Part shown: positions 1 through 5,638 of the stretch, piece by piece
How positions within the stretch are numbered: position 1 is the first letter of the stretch
Layout of the letters: each line of letters opens with the position of its first letter
Assembly (NCBI GenBank): GCA_965554225.1
Contig: CBEVZC010000170.1
Location: forward strand, 1-5,790
Reading direction: 5' to 3'
DNA: 5,790 nt
Origin: BMS3ABIN04 sp965554225
GTDB lineage: Bacteria; Bacteroidota; Ignavibacteria; Ignavibacteriales; Melioribacteraceae
Program-made: the position numbers and the translations under genes
The notes under the pieces: model-generated
Databases searched by the model: none
The model's input: the letters and a program-made list of their open reading frames with translations, nothing else
Told to the model about the DNA's origin: nothing

Positions 1-130
1 TTATTTGGGGTGTACTTTATTTACTTGACATTGGTATTAATAGACATACCGGTTTGCTGCGGATGCAGGGATATTAGTTTACCCGCCGTATTTTTGGCGG
101 GGTATCTCTTAATTCGTTCTATTTATGAGA

Positions 131-156
131 TTCCGGTATGACTTCGTCAACCGGAA
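131..156. repeat. REP-like palindrome
   Basis: The arms TTCCGGTATGAC (131-142) and GTCAACCGGAA (146-156) pair over 11 bp with one bulged A around a TTC loop. It is followed by TGACAT, giving the GGAATGACAT unit found again at 191-200. Such CCGGAATGACA palindromes are common dispersed intergenic repeats in bacteria. No T-tract follows, so it is not a good terminator. Confidence 0.6.
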
Positions 157-258
157 TGACATATTAAGGGGATAAACCGGTACTCCGGCTGGAATGACAT
201 GTTGTTCCGAACGGACCCAATTATTAAAAAAAATATCATTTATGAGGTCTGTCATCAC

Positions 259-276
259 GATCCGGCTCTGACGGAT
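259..276. repeat. GATCCG palindrome, left-flank copy
   Basis: This reads GATCCGGCTCTGACGGAT, an ATCCG/CGGAT inverted repeat around a 7-nt centre. It is nearly the same as two units on the far side of the operon (5117-5136 and 5161-5180), so it belongs to a dispersed family. Confidence 0.55.
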
Positions 277-427
277 TTCGGGATCTGAAAAGAGCATAAA
301 TATTAGATTCTTAACCAATCAAAGTGTGCGATGCCCCCCAAAATACGGCAGGTAAAATAGTATTGCAAAAGAAGGCTACGCCAAAGGCGGACAAGCGAAC
401 CGGCGGCATGACTAAAGGATAGAGAAG

Positions 428-456
428 AAGCCCAACTTTTCGAAAAAGTTGGGCTT
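428..456 (-). terminator. Rho-independent terminator of the operon, possibly bidirectional
   Basis: A perfect 13-bp inverted repeat (left arm 428-440, loop CGA 441-443, right arm 444-456) reads AAGCCCAACTTTT / AAAAGTTGGGCTT. It begins 25 nt past the porB stop codon. On the minus strand the stem is followed by a pyrimidine-rich CTTCTCT stretch, a fair but imperfect U-tract. On the plus strand the stem is followed by TTGT, so the hairpin could also stop transcription coming from the left. It is the only strong terminator seen next to the operon. Confidence 0.85.
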
Positions 457-481
457 TTGTAAAACAAAAGATTAGTAATTC

Positions 482-1396
482 TTAATTACTCAATTCTGCG
501 CTCATTTTTTCAAGCTCAAGTAACCTTTTCCAATTCTTATCCGTATGCTGCTGAATTTCCTTTAACGTTTGTCCCGATTCTTCTTTGAAAAGATGTTTAA
601 ACCTTCCCTGTAATTTTAAGCAGTCTTCAACCGGACGTTTATTCTTAGGGACATAATTAATGTGATAATGATTATGCTCAATTTCGAATAACGGGAATAA
701 ATTGGATTCAACCGCTAATCTACCGATCGATATAGATTGAGCAGGGTCTGTTTTATGTCCGGGGGGACAAGGACCGTCTATCATCAAGAACCTGAAACCC
801 TCGGTCTCCATTGCTTTTTTTATTTTACGTCTGTAATCTTCAATAAACGCCAAAGAGCAAGTAGCGGCGTAAGGAATATTATGCGAGCCAATTATTCCCA
901 TTAAATCTTTAGGCCAAGTTTTCCTAAAATTAGCAGAAGGATTTGTAGTAGTTACCGCGCCGTATGGTGTTGCAGTACTCGACTGAATACCGGTATTCAT
1001 ATAAGCGCCGTTGTTGTTGGCAACATAAAGAATATTTTCGCCTCTTGTAGCAGCGCCGGAAAGTGATTGAAATCCAATATCAAAAGTTCCGCCGTCTCCG
1101 GCAAGAACGCAAACTGTTGCGTCCTTTTTACCTTTCCTATCTAAAGCCGCTCTTATTCCCGTTGCCGTAGCAGGCGCTGCGGCAAATACCGTATGTACAA
1201 CACTTCCCTTAAGTTCGTTTAAAGGATAAGGCCCGGCAATTATTGAAAAGCATGAAGCAGGTACGACATAAACCGTATCTTCACCAAGAATGCTTGAAAG
1301 ATGTCTCACTAGTAATGCCCAGCCGCATCCTCTGCAGCTTAAGGCACCGGAATAAACTTCTTCTTTTTTAATTAAGAAATCAAATGCTGGTTCCAT
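482..1396 (-). CDS. porB: Pyruvate:ferredoxin oxidoreductase beta subunit (PorB type)
   Basis: Beta subunit (304 aa), which carries the thiamine-diphosphate pyrophosphate site and the proximal [4Fe-4S] cluster. Cys21 and Cys24 (CRGCG), Cys49 (ASC) and Cys210 (GPCPPG) are in the positions of the four PorB cluster ligands. GDGGTFDIG at 100-108 followed by NNNGAYMNTGIQSS at 127-140 is the Mg-TPP binding signature; the family commonly has DNEAYMNTG here, so NNNGAYMNTG is a mild variant. IGRLAVES at 224-231 and LFEIE at 236-240 match the usual PorB tail, followed by a Lys/Glu-rich C-terminus. Length is typical. It starts 27 nt after the porA stop with AGGA 6 nt before the ATG, and is the last gene before the terminator at 428-456. 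It should pair with PorA to form the catalytic core. Confidence 0.95.
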   Translation of the reverse strand: MEPAFDFLIKKEEVYSGALSCRGCGWALLVRHLSSILGEDTVYVVPASCFSIIAGPYPLNELKGSVVHTVFAAAPATATGIRAALDRKGKKDATVCVLAGDGGTFDIGFQSLSGAATRGENILYVANNNGAYMNTGIQSSTATPYGAVTTTNPSANFRKTWPKDLMGIIGSHNIPYAATCSLAFIEDYRRKIKKAMETEGFRFLMIDGPCPPGHKTDPAQSISIGRLAVESNLFPLFEIEHNHYHINYVPKNKRPVEDCLKLQGRFKHLFKEESGQTLKEIQQHTDKNWKRLLELEKMSAELSN

Positions 1397-1402
1397 TTTG
1401 TA

Positions 1403-1406
1403 TCCT
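1403..1406 (-). promoter_or_regulatory. Ribosome binding site of porB
   Basis: The minus strand reads AGGA with 6 nt spacing to the ATG at 1394-1396, in the 27-nt gap after porA. The gap is too short and AT-rich to hold a convincing separate promoter, so porB is read as part of the same transcript. Confidence 0.65.
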
Positions 1407-1423
1407 ATTTATTAAATTTATAA

Positions 1424-2623
1424 TTATTCAAAATCAATCCAAGTAATTGGTTCGGGATTGTCATTCATTGCGTAAATAATTTTTTCAATAGTTATCGGGG
1501 GAACGTCTTTTCCGCCAAGTCCCGTATATACATCATAAAGTTTATAACCTTTACCGTAAAGCGCTCTTTTCATTTCCTGTATCAATGCTCCTTCACTGTC
1601 GCCCAGAAAATTTCTTTCTATATTAACTATCATTGTATCTTCCGGTAAATCTTTAAGTGCTTCAAGAACCGATTTCTTCGGGAACGGTTTGAACAACCGC
1701 AGTTTTAATAAGCCGACTTCGGGATGAGATTTAATTACACCGCGAATGGTTGTTGTGATACTTGAAATTGAGACCAAAACCATTTTAGTTTGCGGACCAA
1801 TATTTACGGCTTCAACAGCATTGTAATTACGACCGAAAGTATTTCCGAATTTTTCCCCGGTTTCATTTGTCAGGTCTTCAACTTGATTTATATCCGTCCA
1901 ATAACGGTAATTAAAAGTTTCGTAGTGTTCCGGCGGTACCAATCCACCAATTGATTTAGGATGATCAACATCAACTTCGCTGCCGTTTAATTTTTTAGGC
2001 GGTAAAAATTCATCTACCAATTCTTGATCGGGTATCCAAATGTTCTCACTAGTGTGACTCTGGTAGAATGCATCGAGTACAACCATAACCGGTACATCGA
2101 GTTTCTCGGAAATAATATAAGATTGAATTACCGTATCTAACACTTCCTGGGCGCTTTCGCCATAAATCTGAACCCAGCCGGTATCGCGCTGAGCTAAGGA
2201 GTCGGTTTGATCCGACCAAATATTCCATGGAATCGAAGGTCTGCCTACGTTGCATATTACAATAGGCAGCCTGAAATGTGCTATTGCATGCAGAACTTCA
2301 TGTGCATAAAACAAACCCTGACCGCTGGTAGCGGTAAAAACTCTTTCGCCTGCAATTGCTGCTCCCATGGCGGCAGCAAATACGGAATGTTCGCTATCCA
2401 TATTTACATAAGCGGCATCCATTTCCTTCTTGGCTACTTTATTTGAAAGCTCCTCAACTATTGTTGTTTGCGGAGTTATGGGATAAGCAGGAATAAATCC
2501 CACACGACAAAGTTTAGCAGCTTCCGCAGCGGCATAATTGCCTTTCATAATCCGCTGGGTATGTCGCAGATATTTAGCTTTATTACTTATTAAACTATCT
2601 TTTTCAGTTGTTGTGTTATTCAT
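1424..2623 (-). CDS. porA: Pyruvate:ferredoxin oxidoreductase alpha subunit (PorA type)
   Basis: Alpha subunit (399 aa) of a thiamine-diphosphate 2-oxoacid oxidoreductase, which converts pyruvate and CoA to acetyl-CoA and CO2 or runs in reverse. The N-terminal pyrimidine-binding domain shows YPITPQ at 47-52, MDSEHS at 75-80, TSGQGLF at 99-105 and WSDQTDSLAQRDTGW at 136-150. This last block is typical of the pyruvate-specific branch rather than of 2-oxoglutarate (KorA) or indolepyruvate enzymes. The C-terminal domain II carries LRLFKPFP at 308-315 and GLGGKDVPP at 368-376. Length is normal for PorA. The start is chosen from a GAGGT ribosome site 5 nt upstream, inside the end of the fusion gene; a later Met26 lies nearer the usual family start but would discard this signal. 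The 8-nt overlap suggests translational coupling. Substrate is assigned by motif similarity and not proven. Confidence 0.95.
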   Translation of the reverse strand: MNNTTTEKDSLISNKAKYLRHTQRIMKGNYAAAEAAKLCRVGFIPAYPITPQTTIVEELSNKVAKKEMDAAYVNMDSEHSVFAAAMGAAIAGERVFTATSGQGLFYAHEVLHAIAHFRLPIVICNVGRPSIPWNIWSDQTDSLAQRDTGWVQIYGESAQEVLDTVIQSYIISEKLDVPVMVVLDAFYQSHTSENIWIPDQELVDEFLPPKKLNGSEVDVDHPKSIGGLVPPEHYETFNYRYWTDINQVEDLTNETGEKFGNTFGRNYNAVEAVNIGPQTKMVLVSISSITTTIRGVIKSHPEVGLLKLRLFKPFPKKSVLEALKDLPEDTMIVNIERNFLGDSEGALIQEMKRALYGKGYKLYDVYTGLGGKDVPPITIEKIIYAMNDNPEPITWIDFE

Positions 2624-4895
2624 GATTTACCTCATGCAAATTAAAAGTTATAGCAGAAGACGGACACTCTTGTGCACAAATGCCGCATCCTTTACAATAA
2701 TCGTAATCTATACGCAGCCGCCCGTTTTCATCAATATGTACAGCGGAATCGGGACAGTAATTATAACAATTACCACAGCTGAAACATTCGCCGCAATGCA
2801 AGCATCTATGTGTCTCCTTCAATATTTCGTCTTCGCTTAATCCTTTTACCACTTCCGTAAAATCATTGTAGAAATCATTTTTCTTTAGAATGGTGTTTTC
2901 ATATCTTGGCGTCGGCATAAAATAAGCAAAGTTCAAATCGACCGGAATAACGATATCTTTTTTAGTATCTTCATGACTATAAGGAAGATTGCGGAAATAG
3001 GCATGAACTTCTTCGGCAACTTTATTACCGCTGCCTATTGCTTCCGTAACTGTTCCGCCCCAAGCCATATCGCCCGCAGTAAATACGGGAATATCCGAAT
3101 TGTAATCTATTTTCCCTTGCAAAGGTTTAACTTCGCTGCCTCCAAAAACATGACGGTCGAATTTTTGTCCGATTGCAGTTATTACTTTATCGACAATTAT
3201 TGTGTAGTCGGAATTATTAATAGGAATAGGTCGTTTTCTTCCGCTTTCGTCCGGCTCGCCTAATTGCATTTTTGTTAGGGTAAGCTGCAAGCGGTTATTT
3301 GTGGTTTCATTTAAGCTGACGGGAGCGGTAAGGAATTCTATTTTAACTCCTTCAGCCAGCGCTTCTTCAACTTCGTGTGAAATTGCAGGCATTTCTTTAT
3401 GTGTCCTTCTATAATATATTGTCGGCTTTCCGCCTAATCTTAATACGGTTCGTGCTACGTCAATTGCCGTATTACCACCTCCGATTACTGCAATTTCATC
3501 ATTTTTTTCAACACCTTGTGTATCTTTCCCAAGTTTGAAGTCGTAAAGGAATTTAATCCCTTCCAAAACCAAATCTTCGTTCGGAATATTCATTTTAGTT
3601 CCGATGTGTGAACCGACGGCAGCCACTGCAGCCGAATATTCGTTCTCCAAATCTTTAATTTCAACCTTCTTATTCAGAATAATTTTTACGCCTTTTTTCT
3701 CTATACGTTCAATTTCTTTATCGAGCACATTATCCGGAAGTCTGAATTCGGGAATTCCCGTTCGCATCATTCCGCCGGCGTACGGAAGAGCTTCAAAAAC
3801 AGTTGTTTCATAACCCTTTTCCCTAAGGGATAAAGCCGCCGTTAATCCTGCAGGTCCGGCGCCTATAACCGCAATTTTTTCAGTGTGTTTAATTTGAGCG
3901 GGAATAATATCCATGTGATTGTCTATTTTATCGCCTAAGAATCTTTCTACTGCCCCGATGTTTAATCCTGAATCAAGTTCGTTCCTATTGCAATTCTGCT
4001 CACAGAAGTGAGGGCAAACTCTTCCGCATGTAGATGGGAAAGGATTATGTTCATAGATTAATTCCAAAGCATCATCAAATTTATTTTCACCGGCAAGTTT
4101 AATAAATCCTCTTACATCCGTTCCCGCCGGGCAATTTGCCGTGCAAGGTGCATTCCCGGTTGTATATTCGGGTGTTAGAACCCGCCAGTTTCCCGTTTTA
4201 TTGTTCGACATTGGTAAATTCCAATAGGGAATTTCTGGAAGCTCTTTTAGATTTAAACTTTTCTTACTTTTCTCTATCAATTCTACAGGAATCTGAATCG
4301 GTTTCTCCGTTGAGTGAAGTGAATCGATTAAATAACTATTAGTTTCATCAATACCAACGACACTATTGTAGGCTATAAATGCAGCTTCTCCGTTTGCTCC
4401 CGGTTTAGACGGAACATTTTCCGATATTATTTTTCTAGCAATTTCAATATCGGCATTAAACAAGCGCATCATTGCGCCCATCATTGCAGCATTTACAATT
4501 GGTAATGATTTACTTCCTAAACCTTTCTCAAGTGAAATATTAGTAGCCGGAACAGTGTAAATGCTTTTGTATTTCTCTTTTAAGTGAGTAATATCTCTTT
4601 CGGTATTTATTAAAATGGAGCCGTTTTCGTTTAATCCGTCGAATACCGGAACTTGATCCAAAAGGGATTCATCAAAAATTACAATTAAGTCGGGGTGATA
4701 TACATTACTGCGGTTTAATATATCCGTTTTTGCAACTCTTAAAAAAGCTTGTATTGGAGCGCCGGTTCTTTCTACTCCGAAAGCAGGAAATGACTGAACT
4801 TGGAAGGTATCAAGTTTACTGAAAATTTTTGCAAGAATTTCAAAAGCGGTCACCATGCCTTGTCCGCCTCTTGCATGACCTCTGATTTCTAACAT
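2616..4895 (-). CDS. Fused 2-oxoacid:acceptor oxidoreductase gamma subunit / GltD-like FAD-NAD(P)H oxidoreductase / delta-type ferredoxin
   Basis: Predicted cytosolic electron-transfer subunit (759 aa) of a pyruvate oxidoreductase. Residues 1-185 are a PorG gamma domain: GHARGGQG at 6-13, then SFPAFGVERTGAP at 35-47. Residues 230-335 resemble the GltD/NfnB N-terminal Fe-S region, with Cys 251, 255, 290, 294, 298 and 302. Residues 340-635 are the FAD/NAD(P)H fold: FAD motif GAGPAG at 345-350 with acidic E368, dinucleotide motif GGGNTA at 472-477, the YYRR pair at 496-497 expected to bind the NADPH 2'-phosphate, and FTAGD at 605-609. Residues 690-750 are a ferredoxin-like domain with Cys 698, 701, 704, 707, 710, 714 and a second set 734, 737, 740, 744. 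There is no signal peptide or membrane segment. A GGGGAG ribosome site lies 9 nt before the ATG. The stop overlaps the next gene by 8 nt. Domain assignments are firm; direct NADP(H) coupling is inferred. Confidence 0.93.
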   Translation of the reverse strand: MLEIRGHARGGQGMVTAFEILAKIFSKLDTFQVQSFPAFGVERTGAPIQAFLRVAKTDILNRSNVYHPDLIVIFDESLLDQVPVFDGLNENGSILINTERDITHLKEKYKSIYTVPATNISLEKGLGSKSLPIVNAAMMGAMMRLFNADIEIARKIISENVPSKPGANGEAAFIAYNSVVGIDETNSYLIDSLHSTEKPIQIPVELIEKSKKSLNLKELPEIPYWNLPMSNNKTGNWRVLTPEYTTGNAPCTANCPAGTDVRGFIKLAGENKFDDALELIYEHNPFPSTCGRVCPHFCEQNCNRNELDSGLNIGAVERFLGDKIDNHMDIIPAQIKHTEKIAVIGAGPAGLTAALSLREKGYETTVFEALPYAGGMMRTGIPEFRLPDNVLDKEIERIEKKGVKIILNKKVEIKDLENEYSAAVAAVGSHIGTKMNIPNEDLVLEGIKFLYDFKLGKDTQGVEKNDEIAVIGGGNTAIDVARTVLRLGGKPTIYYRRTHKEMPAISHEVEEALAEGVKIEFLTAPVSLNETTNNRLQLTLTKMQLGEPDESGRKRPIPINNSDYTIIVDKVITAIGQKFDRHVFGGSEVKPLQGKIDYNSDIPVFTAGDMAWGGTVTEAIGSGNKVAEEVHAYFRNLPYSHEDTKKDIVIPVDLNFAYFMPTPRYENTILKKNDFYNDFTEVVKGLSEDEILKETHRCLHCGECFSCGNCYNYCPDSAVHIDENGRLRIDYDYCKGCGICAQECPSSAITFNLHEVNHE
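2629..2633 (-). promoter_or_regulatory. Ribosome binding site of porA, inside the fusion gene
   Basis: The minus strand reads GAGGT 5 nt before the porA ATG at 2621-2623. It lies within the last codons of the fusion gene (Glu-Val). The fusion's stop at 2616-2618 falls just inside porA, so ribosomes ending the first gene arrive at this start. It is the main evidence for the chosen porA start. Confidence 0.75.
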
Positions 4896-4904
4896 TTTAT
4901 TTTT

Positions 4905-4910
4905 CTCCCC
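4905..4910 (-). promoter_or_regulatory. Ribosome binding site of the fusion gene
   Basis: The minus strand reads GGGGAG with 9 nt of A/T-rich spacer before ATG at 4893-4895. This fixes the start immediately ahead of the MLEIRGHARGGQG gamma-subunit N-terminus, which is where this family usually begins. Confidence 0.75.
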
Positions 4911-4966
4911 AAAATTAGGAAAATAGGTAGTCTAATTACAAAAAGAACAATTACTTTATACTTAAA

Positions 4967-4995
4967 GATATATAAATGAGAACAAAAGACAACAA
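4967..4995 (-). promoter_or_regulatory. Weak promoter candidate for the operon
   Basis: On the minus strand, TTGTTG (4990-4995) and TATATC (4967-4972) are separated by 17 nt, loosely matching -35/-10 boxes about 70-100 nt before the fusion gene. The whole interval 4896-5040 is very AT-rich, so matches of this quality are expected by chance. The group's TTTG / TAnnTTTG promoter type was also looked for and no well-spaced pair was seen. Confidence 0.22.
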
Positions 4996-5066
4996 TATAT
5001 TATTTATATCATAAAAGTAATATATTTTGGGTAAAAATTAAAGTGAAAGTTTTTGGTAAAAGCATA

Positions 5067-5103
5067 GAACACGGATGACACGGATTTTTGCGGATTTACA
5101 CGG
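5067..5103. repeat. Intergenic 'acacggat' repeat
   Basis: Short units ACACGGAT, ACACGGAT, TGCGGAT and ACACGG follow one another from 5067 to 5103. This type of sequence is a familiar non-coding dispersed repeat in Bacteroidota/Ignavibacteria-like and other environmental genomes (recalled, not searched). A diverged relative lies at 5386-5430, sharing GAACAC(G/T)GAT at its start and GATTTACAC further on. Confidence 0.55.
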
Positions 5104-5116
5104 TTAGAATATCGGA

Positions 5117-5180
5117 GATCCGGCTCCTGACGGATCAGAGATCAGAATACAGAAGTCGCAGATCCGGCCCTTGACGGATC
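5117..5180. repeat. Two tandem GATCCG palindromes
   Basis: Copies at 5117-5136 and 5161-5180 each have GATCCG and CGGATC arms around an 8-nt centre (GCTCCTGA and GCCCTTGA). Each is followed by a similar ATCAGAATACA(G/C)AAGTC tail, so the repeat unit is about 44 nt including the spacer. The same palindrome occurs at 259-276. Confidence 0.6.
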
Positions 5181-5206
5181 AGAATACACAAGTCCGAACC
5201 AACCAA

Positions 5207-5242
5207 TTCAAAAGGAAAAATTCAAAATTCAAAATTCTAAAT
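5207..5242. repeat. AATTCAAA low-complexity tandem repeat
   Basis: An AATTCAAA-type motif is repeated about four times with minor variation, first interrupted by AAGGAAAA. A similar AAAATTAAAAATTAAAA run lies at 5554-5570. This is AT-rich low-complexity intergenic DNA. Confidence 0.5.
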
Positions 5243-5385
5243 TATAAAAGAACAAAAGAATGAAGAACAAGCGAACTCAGAAATAAAAAGGAAAGATGGA
5301 ATAGTGGAATGATGAGCTGAAACTTGGTGAAATATTCTATCTTAAAAAATCATAAAAGATCAGCGTACTATTTGCGGTGAATGAT

Positions 5386-5430
5386 AGAACACTGATAAAC
5401 GCAGAAAAAATATGATTTACACAGATGAAA
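5386..5430. repeat. Diverged relative of the 'acacggat' repeat
   Basis: GAACACTGAT near the start and GATTTACACAGAT near the end mirror the unit at 5067-5103 with G-to-T and G-to-A changes and an AT-rich centre. It has no coding potential. Confidence 0.4.
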
Positions 5431-5479
5431 TTTGGCAAAAGAGTGAAATTTCCAAACTTAATGAAGGTTTATATTTAAT

Positions 5480-5514
5480 TCTCTTCGCGTCTTAGCGACT
5501 TAGCGGTGAAAAAA
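5480..5514. repeat. Intergenic 'cgtcttagcgacttagcggtgaa' repeat
   Basis: TTCGCGTCTTAGCGACTTAG followed by CGGTGAAAAAA matches a dispersed intergenic sequence seen in many bacterial genomes (the 'cttcgcgtcttagcgccttagcggtgaa' type, recalled). It contains an internal direct repeat CTTAGCG. Its function is unknown. Confidence 0.5.
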
Positions 5515-5515
5515 A

Positions 5516-5543
5516 CAGAAGTCAGAAGTCGGAAGTCGGAAAC
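5516..5543. repeat. Heptamer tandem repeat (CAGAAGT/CGGAAGT)
   Basis: Four 7-nt units follow one another: CAGAAGT, CAGAAGT, CGGAAGT, CGGAAAC. Related text (CAGAAGTC, CACAAGTC) also occurs at about 5149-5157 and 5186-5194. The units are too short and spacer-free to be a CRISPR array. Confidence 0.65.
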
Positions 5544-5585
5544 AAATAGAGTCAAAATTAAAAATTAAAAAGAAAAATCAGCTTG

Positions 5586-5638
5586 CCCCGCCAAAGTAGG
5601 GTAAACTGCTTTTGGCTTGGTTAAGGCGTAGTTACCTT
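5586..5638. repeat. Diverged copy of the left-flank repeat
   Basis: CCCCGCCAAAGTAGGGTAAACT (5586-5607) resembles the inverted reading of the left arm at 75-105, lacking part of the ATACGGC core. Downstream, GGCGTAGTTACCTT (5625-5638) matches the reverse complement of AAGGCTACGCC (372-382) with a 3-nt insertion. The pairing of both segments suggests the same repeat family lies on each side of the operon. The match is degenerate. Confidence 0.35.

Larger units (their letters stand above)
75..359. repeat. 285-bp segment bounded by imperfect inverted repeats (MITE-like candidate)
   Basis: The left arm at about 75-105 (core TTTACCCGCCGTATTTT) recurs in inverted orientation at about 331-359 (core AAAATACGGCAGGTAAA). 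About 25 of 30 positions match, with one-base gaps. Between the arms there is no plausible gene, only smaller palindromes and two copies of GGAATGACAT (153-162 and 191-200). The layout is that of a non-autonomous miniature element or of two copies of one intergenic repeat in opposite orientation. No clear target-site duplication could be assigned. Confidence 0.5.
1..427. other. Left non-coding flank
   Basis: No gene with a credible ribosome site, composition or recognisable protein was found in either strand. The region holds the inverted-repeat segment at 75-359, its palindromes, and a tail at 371-410 containing AAGGCTACGCC and a short CGCC-AAA-GGCG hairpin (379-389). Positions 1-74 show nothing recognisable. 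Confidence 0.6.

Noticed and set aside
25..48. TTGACA at 25-30 as a plus-strand promoter
   Set aside because: No -10-like hexamer at 16-18 nt spacing and no plus-strand gene follows.
33..50. GGTAT/ATACC inverted repeat at the left edge
   Set aside because: Only 5 bp of pairing around an 8-nt loop, expected by chance.
109..318. 69-codon open frame on the minus strand beyond the terminator
   Set aside because: It begins with TTG, lacks a convincing ribosome site, runs through the palindromes of the inverted-repeat segment, and its peptide resembles no family I know.
2546..2548. Met26 of porA as the true start
   Set aside because: It matches the usual family N-terminus more closely, but the clear GAGGT site and gene overlap support the upstream ATG at 2621-2623.
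2207..3263. Several open frames of 79-100 codons on the plus strand opposite porA and the fusion gene
   Set aside because: They lie antisense to strongly recognisable coding sequence, are Cys/Tyr/Ile-rich without motifs, and are explained as shadows of the real genes.
2616..4895. Reading the fusion gene as glutamate synthase small subunit
   Set aside because: The GltD-like part is only the middle of the protein, there is no large glutamate synthase gene nearby, and the gamma domain plus adjacent porA and porB tie it to 2-oxoacid oxidoreductase.
5516..5543. Short tandem units as a possible CRISPR array
   Set aside because: Units are 7 nt and directly adjacent with no spacers, and no cas gene is present.
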